A DNA stretch of 13,456 nt from NCBI GenBank assembly GCA_937930275.1, contig CALGLM010000074.1, forward strand, positions 1 through 13,456. The letters are read 5' to 3'. The position numbers and the translations under genes were made by a program. Each line of letters opens with the position of its first letter. Within the stretch, counting starts at the first letter, position 1. The stretch is from an uncultured Ignavibacteria bacterium (lineage in GTDB: Bacteria; Bacteroidota; Ignavibacteria; Ignavibacteriales; Melioribacteraceae). Of this stretch, positions 1 to 5,835 are shown one piece after another. The notes beneath the pieces were generated by a model. The model saw only the letters and a list, made by a program, of their open reading frames with translations. It was not told the origin of the DNA and ran no database searches.

Positions 1-257
1 AAATTAAAATTTAGTGTATCATTAATATTTTTAGTGGATATTTTGCCGAGTTCCGTAAAATATACTTCGGTTCTATTTTTTAAGAAAAATAAATTTGCGG
101 GAGAGTAAAAATTTAACACAATAGGGTTGGTTAACTTCGCACTTATTTTTGTGCATACGTCTTTCAATAGCAAATTTATCCTATCCAAATTGCTATCGGT
201 TTGTGCAATTAACGTATAATTAAAAAAAATGAATATATAGATTATCAGCTTTTTCAA
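1..257 (-). CDS. N-terminal part of a putative secreted protein, cut by the window edge
   Basis: The reading frame is open from a TTG at 257-255 to the left edge (85 codons). It begins with a short basic-hydrophobic leader, MKKLIIYIFIFFNYTLIA then QTDS, which looks like a Sec signal peptide cleaved near residue 18 (initiator TTG shown as M). The following residues are soluble-looking (LDRINLLLKDVCTKIS...). The start is forced to TTG because an in-frame TAA lies two codons upstream and there is no ATG. I do not recognise the family, and most of the protein lies outside the window. It is divergent from the phosphatase gene at 377, with 119 bp between the starts. A TAnnTTTG-like box lies about 30 bp upstream on the same strand. 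The signal peptide and long open frame make a real gene likely; function is unknown. Confidence 0.6.
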   Translation of the reverse strand, partial: MKKLIIYIFIFFNYTLIAQTDSNLDRINLLLKDVCTKISAKLTNPIVLNFYSPANLFFLKNRTEVYFTELGKISTKNINDTLNFN

Positions 258-286
258 ATATTACTCAACTTTTTGTTGTTAAGTTA

Positions 287-294
287 CAAAAATA
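287..294 (-). promoter_or_regulatory. Possible Bacteroidota-type -7 box (TATTTTTG)
   Basis: On the minus strand the octamer TATTTTTG fits the Bacteroidota primary-sigma consensus TAnnTTTG. It lies 29 bp upstream of the TTG start of the left-edge gene, a sensible place for a promoter. I see no clear TTTG/TTG -33 element at the usual 19-21 bp distance, and the region is so AT-rich that a chance match is easy. The same octamer occurs upstream of the protease gene (7961-7968). Confidence 0.25.
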
Positions 295-376
295 TAAAAT
301 TATTTATAAAAAAGTTTGTAATAAAGTTATCGTTGATTAAATTAATACGTCTAAAATTATAAAAATAAAATAAAAA

Positions 377-1459
377 ATGGCTAATAGATTAAGAAGATTA
401 TTTGAATTATATACAAGCGATTTGAGTTATTCGGAAATTGAAAGGCTGATTAAAAAAGAATCTGCCGAAGTTTACGAATTCTTTTCGGCCAATATTCCAA
501 AACCTGACCCAAAAGACAGTAAATTTTCGCGAGGCATACGATTTATAAAAGGTCTGTTTAATGCTTTTGTATTAAGATTAACTCCCGCTCGTAGAATATT
601 TTATTTTGTAGCATTAATTATGTTTTTTATAGGACTTAATTCCAATAATACGCCTTATCTGCTTCTATCTTTTATAATTGTAAATTTATTAATTGCGTTT
701 GAGCTTGCAGATAAACTAAGTTTAAAAAGCGAACTTGATATTGCAAGTAAAGTTCAAAATAGCCTTGTTCCTTCTGAACCTCCGGTTAACGAAAATTACG
801 ATATTTCTATATTTTATGAACCTGCAAAGGTTGTAAGCGGCGATTATTTTGATTTTATTAAACAAAGAGATGACAGTTTGTATTATTTAGTGGGTGATAT
901 TTCGGGTAAAGGGATGTCTGCTGCATTATTTATGGTACAAGTTAGGGCAATTATACACTCGTTGGTAAATCTTTTTTATAATCCAAAGGAGTTGTTAATT
1001 AATCTTAAAAATATATTGTTCTCTGATTTACCTCATGGTGTTTTTTTAACAATAATTGCTGCGGTAATTGATAAATCCGGAAAGATAAACTTGTCAAGAG
1101 CCGGACATAATCCGATATTTCATTATTCTAAAAAAGAGGATTGTGTTAAAGAAATTGCTCCAAAAGGTTTGGCAATAGGGTTTAACGATAAAAACGGTTT
1201 GTTTTCTTCTATGCTGGAGTATATTGAATTGACTCCCGAAAAAGATGATTTTGTGATTTTTTATACAGACGGAGTTACAGAAGCAATGAACAATCAAAAC
1301 GAGCAATTTGGTGATTTTAGATTAAAAGAAATTATTTTAAAATATAAAGAAAGTAGTGCCGAAGAATTAAAAGAAAGAATTATAAGCGGAATATATAGAT
1401 TCCGTGGTGAAGCTATTCAATCAGATGATATTACTTTAACAATACTTAAACATAAATAA
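377..1459 (+). CDS. Membrane-anchored SpoIIE/RsbU-type PP2C serine/threonine phosphatase
   Basis: A 360-residue protein with a C-terminal SpoIIE-like PP2C domain (about residues 120-357). The metal-binding and core motifs are all present: GDYFDF (155-160), GDISGKG (173-179), AGHNP (242-246), YTDGVTEA (296-303) and SDDIT (349-353), so catalytic activity is expected. Phosphatases of this class usually dephosphorylate anti-sigma-factor antagonists in partner-switching pathways. Residues 1-60 are helical and charged with no recognisable PAS, GAF or REC sensor. Two hydrophobic segments (about 74-89 and 93-110) form a hairpin that should place both the N-terminus and the catalytic domain in the cytoplasm. 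No anti-sigma kinase or STAS antagonist lies in the window, so its target is unknown. The ATG has no Shine-Dalgarno sequence, only an A-rich leader. Its stop codon directly abuts the stop of the convergent kamA-like gene. Family assignment is strong; pathway is inferred. Confidence 0.93.
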   Translation: MANRLRRLFELYTSDLSYSEIERLIKKESAEVYEFFSANIPKPDPKDSKFSRGIRFIKGLFNAFVLRLTPARRIFYFVALIMFFIGLNSNNTPYLLLSFIIVNLLIAFELADKLSLKSELDIASKVQNSLVPSEPPVNENYDISIFYEPAKVVSGDYFDFIKQRDDSLYYLVGDISGKGMSAALFMVQVRAIIHSLVNLFYNPKELLINLKNILFSDLPHGVFLTIIAAVIDKSGKINLSRAGHNPIFHYSKKEDCVKEIAPKGLAIGFNDKNGLFSSMLEYIELTPEKDDFVIFYTDGVTEAMNNQNEQFGDFRLKEIILKYKESSAEELKERIISGIYRFRGEAIQSDDITLTILKHK

Positions 1460-2755
1460 TTAAGCTACCATTTTTTCAAGTTCATCCATAAAAAAGAACT
1501 TTCCTCCATATGGATTTAATTGAAAAAGCCACGTAGATATTTCGTCGTACTCTGCTAAAAAGGGCTGTTTTATCCAATCCGGGTTTCGAGCTTGTAAAAA
1601 ATTAAGAACAAAATATTTTTTGTCTTCAATTTTTATTACTCCGTCAATTACAACCTTACCCGGAATTGCCGACATTGACGGTCCTTTAACGGTTTTGCAT
1701 AAACCGCTTACTTGTTTATATGCTTCCTTAAATATGTTAAACGCTTTAAATAAAGGAATATTAAAATATTTTTCTGCTCCCGTTTCCCTTTCAATAAACA
1801 TATAATAGGGAATAAGTCCTAATTTAACTTGTTGCTGCCACATTTTTATCCAGATATCAGAATTGTCATTTATATTATTTAGAATAGGGGACTGGGTTCT
1901 AATTTCCGCTCCTGTATTACGAATATTCTTTATGGCAATTTTAAAGGCGTTGCTTTCCATTTCAATCCAGTGATTAATATGTGCCATTATAGATAAGTGT
2001 TTTCCTGTTTTAATAATATCATCAAAAAACGAAAGAAGCTCCGAAGTCTCTTTATCATTTACGTACTTGTACGGAAAGTTGACAATTGATTTAGTACCGA
2101 TACGAATATTTTTTATGTGCTCAAATTCATTACTTAAAAAGGGGGATACTATTTCTTTTAGTTTTAGAACACTCATAATCATAGGATCTCCCCCCGTGAA
2201 TAATAAATCTGTAATCTCTTTGTTTTTTTTAATGTATTCAATGTGAAGACCTGATGAATCTGTATAAAATTTCTGGTCGTCATCGCCTATAAACTGAGCC
2301 CACCTAAAACAAAAAGTACAATAAGAATGGCATGTTTGTCCGGATTTTGGAAAGATTAAACAAGTCTCTTTATATTTGTGCTGTAAACCTTTAATTCGTT
2401 TGTTGTTTAATATCGGCACGTTTGCCGTCATCTGTTTTGCCGGATGAGGATTAAGCTCGCTTCTTATCTGTTTAATTATTTCGTTTTTCGCTTCAATTGT
2501 TTTAGTATTGTAGTAAGAGTTTTGTAATAAATCCAGTTGTTCGCTGTGCAGCATATGTTTATTAAAAAAATAAAGATTAAACATAGGGTCGGTTTCTTTA
2601 TTATTCCAATCAATTAGTTCATCAAGAATGTAGTTGTTAACTTTAAAAGGAAGGATGTGCGAAACTAATTCTAACTCTTTTAATTCTTGATCACTTAAAT
2701 TTTTTGCGTATTTAGATTTACTGAATGAAGAAAAGTTAAAAGCTCTGTATTGCAT
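1460..2755 (-). CDS. KamA-family radical SAM protein (lysine 2,3-aminomutase-like), substrate unknown
   Basis: A 431-residue protein whose radical SAM cluster motif CxxxCxxC is C142-HSY-C146-TF-C149, followed by FRWAQF. The SAM-binding glycine motif TGGDP is at 187-191. An ERETGA segment (322-327) and the stretch GPSMSAIPGKVVIDG (358-372) resemble a widespread KamA-like subfamily that databases commonly name lysine 2,3-aminomutase. Classical KamA binds PLP through the lysine of a PGGGGK motif. That motif is absent here; K357 or K367 in the equivalent region might substitute, but I cannot confirm it. The reaction is therefore uncertain: an aminomutase or another SAM-radical rearrangement. Start: ATG preceded by AGGA (2762-2765 on this strand) with 6 nt spacing. 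It appears monocistronic and converges on the phosphatase gene without any intergenic base. Cytosolic; no signal peptide or membrane segment. Confidence 0.88.
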   Translation of the reverse strand: MQYRAFNFSSFSKSKYAKNLSDQELKELELVSHILPFKVNNYILDELIDWNNKETDPMFNLYFFNKHMLHSEQLDLLQNSYYNTKTIEAKNEIIKQIRSELNPHPAKQMTANVPILNNKRIKGLQHKYKETCLIFPKSGQTCHSYCTFCFRWAQFIGDDDQKFYTDSSGLHIEYIKKNKEITDLLFTGGDPMIMSVLKLKEIVSPFLSNEFEHIKNIRIGTKSIVNFPYKYVNDKETSELLSFFDDIIKTGKHLSIMAHINHWIEMESNAFKIAIKNIRNTGAEIRTQSPILNNINDNSDIWIKMWQQQVKLGLIPYYMFIERETGAEKYFNIPLFKAFNIFKEAYKQVSGLCKTVKGPSMSAIPGKVVIDGVIKIEDKKYFVLNFLQARNPDWIKQPFLAEYDEISTWLFQLNPYGGKFFFMDELEKMVA

Positions 2756-3384
2756 CGTTTTTCCTATGGTTGTGATTTATTTGAGTATAACAAAATAAAT
2801 AGTTAAAAACAATGCAAAAAAAAGATATTTTATTAATATTTAATAGTAAAATTGAAATGTCACAGTTTCTGCGATTTAGAAATGTAATTAACGAATAGCT
2901 CTCATAAAATGTCATTTTAGGGGGGGTAACAAAGGAAAAAAATAGTCCGAATTAAGTTTCCACCAAGATGAATTTTTTTATTTCGCTTTGATTTGAAAAA
3001 AAATTTTATTTTGTCTTCTTCTATGGCCGGTTTGATTTTGACTACCTGATTGTGTTGTTTAGGTTTTATTTGGCAAAAAATTATTTAACACCTCTTGCGA
3101 TAATGAATAGTTTTGCCACAAGATACTTGAAAATCGAGAAAAAAAGTTTATATTAGCATAAGAAAACAAAAAGGTACTGGAAAGGAAACGAAACCGTAGC
3201 ATGAAATATTCTACGTTTTCGCATTTATCATTTCTACTATTATTCGTAATCCTTCTGTAGAACTACAAAGATGAGGTGGCATAAGGAACAGTATAGTAAG
3301 GAATTTATATTTTAGTATTATTTTTTGAAATAGAATCCGAAAGCAACATGGAAAATATTATAATATAAAAAATAAGTGCGCAGA
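2756..3384. other. Gene-poor intergenic stretch between the kamA-like and SGNH genes
   Basis: About 630 bp with no convincing gene on either strand. It contains a run of seven G (2920-2926) that stands out in this AT-rich DNA, a loose inverted repeat GGCAAAA (3072-3078) / TTTTGCC (near 3115) and the stronger inverted repeat at 3189-3221. Open frames are short or lack starts. No terminator or promoter can be assigned with confidence to either flanking gene. Together with the transposase remnant beyond the SGNH gene, it suggests a region with a history of insertion and decay. Confidence 0.5.
3189..3221. repeat. Interrupted inverted repeat, 11-bp arms with 11-nt loop
   Basis: The arms CGAAACCGTAG (3189-3199) and CTACGTTTTCG (3211-3221) pair at 10 of 11 positions around an 11-nt loop. 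No T-run follows on either strand, so it is not a normal intrinsic terminator. The left arm contains CCGTAGC (with base 3200), a heptamer also found in the hairpin-forming repeats at the right end of the window (13229-13235). It may be a relic of the same intergenic repeat family. Confidence 0.45.
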
Positions 3385-4452
3385 ATGGGCAATAGTTTGT
3401 ATAAAAAAATCATGAGATATTTAAAAATAATTTTAGTAAACTTTTTAGTTTTAATTCTATTATTGATTATTGGGGAGTTGTCTATTCGCGTTATTCGACC
3501 AAATTTTCGGTTATATCAACGCAGCAATCCAAATGTATATAAAGATAGGGCTTTTGATAAAAATTATACAAAGGTTAATTGGCCCCAAAAAGATACTGAT
3601 TTAGGTTGGGTTTGTAAGCAAGACTCACTTCTTAAGTTTTATAGCAAATATTATAACCAATTCCGAATTAAATATTATATAAATAAAGAAGGGTTCCGAA
3701 ATAAAAATGATTTTGAATCTAAATCAAATCCAAATTATAAATCAAATATATTGCTTCTTGGCGATTCATTTATATTCTCGATTTATTTAGATGAATACAA
3801 AACAGTAGCATCCAATCTTCAAAAAAGATTTGCGGGATTGTTTAATATTATTAATTTAGGTATCCCCGGATTCGGTATCGACCAATGCGTAATATCTTAT
3901 GAAAAATATTCAAAATTAATTGATCCCAAAATTGTCGTTCTTGTTTACATTGATGATGACATAACCAGAAATTTAGAAGCATTTAGAAAAGATGAGGGAA
4001 TGAATAAACCAAGTTATGATATAATTAACGATTCCTTACAGATTAGAATTAATAGTAAATCGTCTTTTTTAACGAACCTATTTGAAAATAGTTATTTGTT
4101 TAATCGTTTTTATAAGAAGTATATGGATTATTACAGCATTAAGTTAGCAGAAAAAATATTTCACAAACTAATAGTTATGACACGCGCTAATGGGCAGAAA
4201 TTAATTATAATACGTTTACCGATACTTGAAGCATTATTAAGTCATAACAGAAATGAATTTTATTCATTCTCGGATTTCTTCAAAAAAGAAAAAATAGATT
4301 ACTATGAATTTTACGATAAAATGATTTCCATGCCTAAAGATTATTTAAAAACATTATATCTGAAAAATGATGGACATCCTTCAGAAATTGGAGCGAAATA
4401 TTTTTCTGAATTAATTTTTAATATTTTATCCACTACATTAAAATACGAATAA
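3385..4452 (+). CDS. Membrane-anchored SGNH/GDSL-hydrolase-like protein
   Basis: From the GTG at 3376 this would be 358 residues; I prefer the ATG at 3385. A further ATG at 3412 would give a protein starting right before the hydrophobic anchor. No start has a Shine-Dalgarno sequence. Numbering from the GTG, residues 16-38 form a single N-terminal membrane segment, so the rest is probably periplasmic or extracytoplasmic. SGNH blocks follow: LLLGDSF (126-132, nucleophile S131), NLGIPGFG (160-167, block II glycine G162) and DGHPSEIGA (332-340, D332 and H334). The EGFRN segment before block I is also typical of this group. Block III is atypical: IDDD (192-195) stands where most members have an asparagine. 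Such proteins hydrolyse or transfer esters such as O-acetyl groups on glycans; the substrate is unknown. It stands alone in a gene-poor, possibly acquired segment, with no acetyltransferase partner nearby. Confidence 0.78.
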   Translation: MGNSLYKKIMRYLKIILVNFLVLILLLIIGELSIRVIRPNFRLYQRSNPNVYKDRAFDKNYTKVNWPQKDTDLGWVCKQDSLLKFYSKYYNQFRIKYYINKEGFRNKNDFESKSNPNYKSNILLLGDSFIFSIYLDEYKTVASNLQKRFAGLFNIINLGIPGFGIDQCVISYEKYSKLIDPKIVVLVYIDDDITRNLEAFRKDEGMNKPSYDIINDSLQIRINSKSSFLTNLFENSYLFNRFYKKYMDYYSIKLAEKIFHKLIVMTRANGQKLIIIRLPILEALLSHNRNEFYSFSDFFKKEKIDYYEFYDKMISMPKDYLKTLYLKNDGHPSEIGAKYFSELIFNILSTTLKYE

Positions 4453-4584
4453 GCGTCATTGTAGCGTAGTATAATTTCAAATTTTGCAATAAAAGCCCGA
4501 AGAAGTAGAATTAATATTTAGTCATCGCACTAAATTTTCTAAAATCAACACAAATGGATTTGGCGAACTTAAATCAAGTACTAT
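4453..4584. other. Intergenic sequence after the SGNH gene
   Basis: No gene and no clear terminator for the SGNH gene. On the minus strand the frame of the transposase remnant continues past its stop at 4585-4587 for 20 more codons to a TGA at 4522-4524, so the original transposase or element may have extended a little into this segment. I could not identify terminal inverted repeats. Confidence 0.4.
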
Positions 4585-4899
4585 TTAGAATAATCTATAA
4601 AGCAATAGCCTTCTTTGTGATTTAACAGCCAACATTAGTACTTCTTTTCTGCCTTCTTTCTTGATATAACTTCCTATTGCAATGCATTGCATTCTTAAGG
4701 TTGATAATCTAATTAAAGTTGAATTTTTTATCGTCATTAGGCTACAAAACTTATTAGGTTATAGGTTATAGATTATATACACAAATCTAAATGCTTCTTC
4801 CGTTCCTAAAAAATCATTAATACAAAGTCCTGTTATTCCAAATTAATATGTTAACTTTTTTATTCTTAATTTGCAGTCACATTTAACTTTGATTATATA
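4585..4899 (-). pseudogene. Decayed 3' part of an IS1380-family DDE transposase gene
   Basis: Read on the minus strand in one frame of 105 codons with two internal TAA stops (4843-4845 and 4759-4761), the translation follows the C-terminal part of IS1380-family transposases. Recognisable pieces in order are CKLRIKKLTY, FGITGLCINDFLGTEEAFRF, VYIIYNL, then STLRMQCIAIGSYIKKEGRK and a final RLLLYRLF. These match, from memory, the family pattern of an RIKEL segment, an F-G-x-x-G-x-C/x-x-x-D/x-x-A-T-E-A-x-F-R-F-x-x-x-x-YNL stretch and a terminal STLR...A-x-G-x-x-x-x-x-G-R-x block. The glutamate expected just before RIKEL appears to be lysine, so even without stops it would probably be inactive. The N-terminal two thirds is missing: only about 240 bp separate this piece from the next gene, and I could trace nothing further upstream. 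It is a dead fragment. Confidence 0.6.
4757..4770. repeat. 7-bp tandem duplication (GGTTATA x2) inside the transposase remnant
   Basis: Two adjacent copies of GGTTATA occupy 4757-4763 and 4764-4770. In the minus-strand reading they create the second internal stop right after the YNL codons. Removing one copy avoids that stop but puts the upstream part out of frame with the STLR-containing part. Confidence 0.7.
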
Positions 4900-5079
4900 A
4901 GTTTGAATTTAGCTTTTTCTATTTAAACAAGTCGTTTTTGTAATCGTATGCTGATTAGAATTAACTTTATTAGATTTGTAAATGTGAAAAAACAAAATTA
5001 TTTAAATTATAAATTCTTAAGAAGAATGGATTTTTAAAATGTAATTTAAATCAATTTTGAAGATGAAGGGTTTAAAATG
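4900..5079. other. AT-rich intergenic sequence, nothing recognised
   Basis: This stretch lies between the transposase remnant and the terminator of the small gene. It is strongly AT-rich, with stops in all frames I followed, and no motif or repeat stands out. It may be fully decayed transposase sequence, but nothing readable supports that. Confidence 0.4.
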
Positions 5080-5109
5080 AAAAACACTCCCTGTAAAAAC
5101 AAAGAGTGT
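5080..5109 (-). terminator. Rho-independent terminator of the 55-residue protein gene
   Basis: In minus-strand RNA the arms ACACUCUUUGU and ACAGGGAGUGU form an 11-bp stem (9 Watson-Crick pairs and 2 U-G pairs) around a UUUU loop, followed by UUUU. On the plus strand the two U-G pairs become C-A mismatches, so the hairpin is well formed only in the minus direction. It begins 28 bp beyond the stop codon of the small gene. Confidence 0.8.
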
Positions 5110-5137
5110 ATTTATAAGCAATAATTATTTTGTAATA

Positions 5138-5305
5138 TTACTTTACTAAGTCGTTAACTTTGTTAATATCGTCTAATTTTACAAAAGTTTCGCGGAATTT
5201 GTAACTTCCTTCGGCTGTTTTAACGGTTTTAATGTGCTTTAAATTAACAACCGATGATTTTAATTTTGCTTTGTTTTTATCGGCAAAAGTTTGTTGTTTA
5301 GCCAT
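5138..5305 (-). CDS. Small basic protein, 55 residues, DUF4295-like
   Basis: The ATG at 5305 is preceded by GGAG (5312-5315 on this strand) at 6 nt spacing, and the frame ends with TAA at 5138-5140. The product begins MAKQQTFADKNKAKLKSS and continues with IKTVKTAEGSYKFRETFV, then an acidic-hydrophobic tail ending LVK. It is lysine-rich and strongly basic in its first half, with no cysteines and no membrane segment. The layout (MAK start, basic N-terminus, I-K-x-V-K-x-x-x-G-x-Y-x-F core, short helical tail) recalls the roughly 50-residue Bacteroidota DUF4295 proteins that accompany ribosomal proteins L28 and L33. No ribosomal gene is nearby, and similarity was judged by eye only. Its own ribosome binding site and intrinsic terminator indicate a real, separately expressed gene. 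A ribosome- or nucleic-acid-associated role is an inference from composition and resemblance. Confidence 0.8.
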   Translation of the reverse strand: MAKQQTFADKNKAKLKSSVVNLKHIKTVKTAEGSYKFRETFVKLDDINKVNDLVK

Positions 5306-5342
5306 TTTTTACTCCAAAATATTTAAGTTTGTAAATATATAA

Positions 5343-5370
5343 AAATTTTCTTTAAAAATAAAGAAAATTT
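5343..5370 (-). terminator. AT-rich hairpin ending the protease-deacylase operon
   Basis: A perfect inverted repeat: AAATTTTCTTTA (5343-5354), 4-nt loop, TAAAGAAAATTT (5359-5370). It directly follows and overlaps by two bases the stop codon of the deacylase gene (5369-5371). In the minus direction the stem ends in UUU and continues with UU before an A, giving a short U-tract. Its low G+C makes it a weak terminator. The symmetric sequence could also act in the other direction or protect the mRNA 3' end. Any promoter for the 55-residue gene must lie within or very close to it. Confidence 0.55.
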
Positions 5371-5830
5371 ATATTAAATCGGCAAATTTTGCTCCTATTA
5401 TTCTAACTAAGTCGTTTGGATTAATAAAAAGTTGCATACCTCTAACACCTGCACTTACATAAATCTTATCAAATAATAAAGCGGTTTCATCAATAAATGT
5501 GGGGAAAAGTTTTTTCATACCTACCGGCGAGCATCCGCCGCGAACGTAACCCGTAACATTTGTTAGTTCTTTAAGTGGTAACATCTCAATCTTTTTAACA
5601 CCGGATGCGGCAGCTGCCTTTTTTAGACTGAGCTCAAAATTTCCCGGGATGCAAAAAACAAAATATCCGCTATCCCCCTTACAAACTAATGTTTTAAAAA
5701 CCTGTTCCGGCTCGGCATTAATTTTTTCGGCAACTGTAATTGCATCAAGTGCTTCATCATCAAAAGCATATTCAAATGTATCAAAATTAATATTTGCAGA
5801 TTCCAGTATTCTAACTGCATTTGTTTTCAT
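5369..5830 (-). CDS. ybaK: YbaK/EbsC-type Cys-tRNA(Pro) deacylase
   Basis: A 153-residue protein, the usual length for YbaK, covering the whole fold. These enzymes hydrolyse cysteine mischarged onto tRNA(Pro) by prolyl-tRNA synthetase, acting in trans in the cytosol. The conserved functional lysine falls at K46 in VFKTLV, the same position as in Escherichia coli YbaK. Other family marks are LKKAA (69-73), GYVRGGCSPVGMKK (94-107; the usual GGISP glycine loop with C100 in place of isoleucine), the FID segment (112-114), YVSAGVRG (124-131) and the terminal AKFADL. It starts 5 bp after the protease stop with no good Shine-Dalgarno sequence, so translation is probably coupled to the protease gene. 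YbaK and the related ProX proteins are hard to separate by eye; the K46 context and GGxSP loop favour YbaK. Confidence 0.9.
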   Translation of the reverse strand: MKTNAVRILESANINFDTFEYAFDDEALDAITVAEKINAEPEQVFKTLVCKGDSGYFVFCIPGNFELSLKKAAAASGVKKIEMLPLKELTNVTGYVRGGCSPVGMKKLFPTFIDETALLFDKIYVSAGVRGMQLFINPNDLVRIIGAKFADLI

Positions 5831-5835
5831 GCAAC

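Noticed and set aside
2917..3084. Minus-strand open frame of about 55 codons in the left intergenic stretch
   Set aside because: It has no start codon with a ribosome binding site, no recognisable motif, and ends in a poly-proline codon run made by the G7 tract. Probably chance.
3201..3260. 19-codon hydrophobic frame as a real gene
   Set aside because: The nearest AGGA is about 15 nt from the ATG, too far for a good ribosome binding site, and nothing supports translation. Kept only as a low-interest observation.
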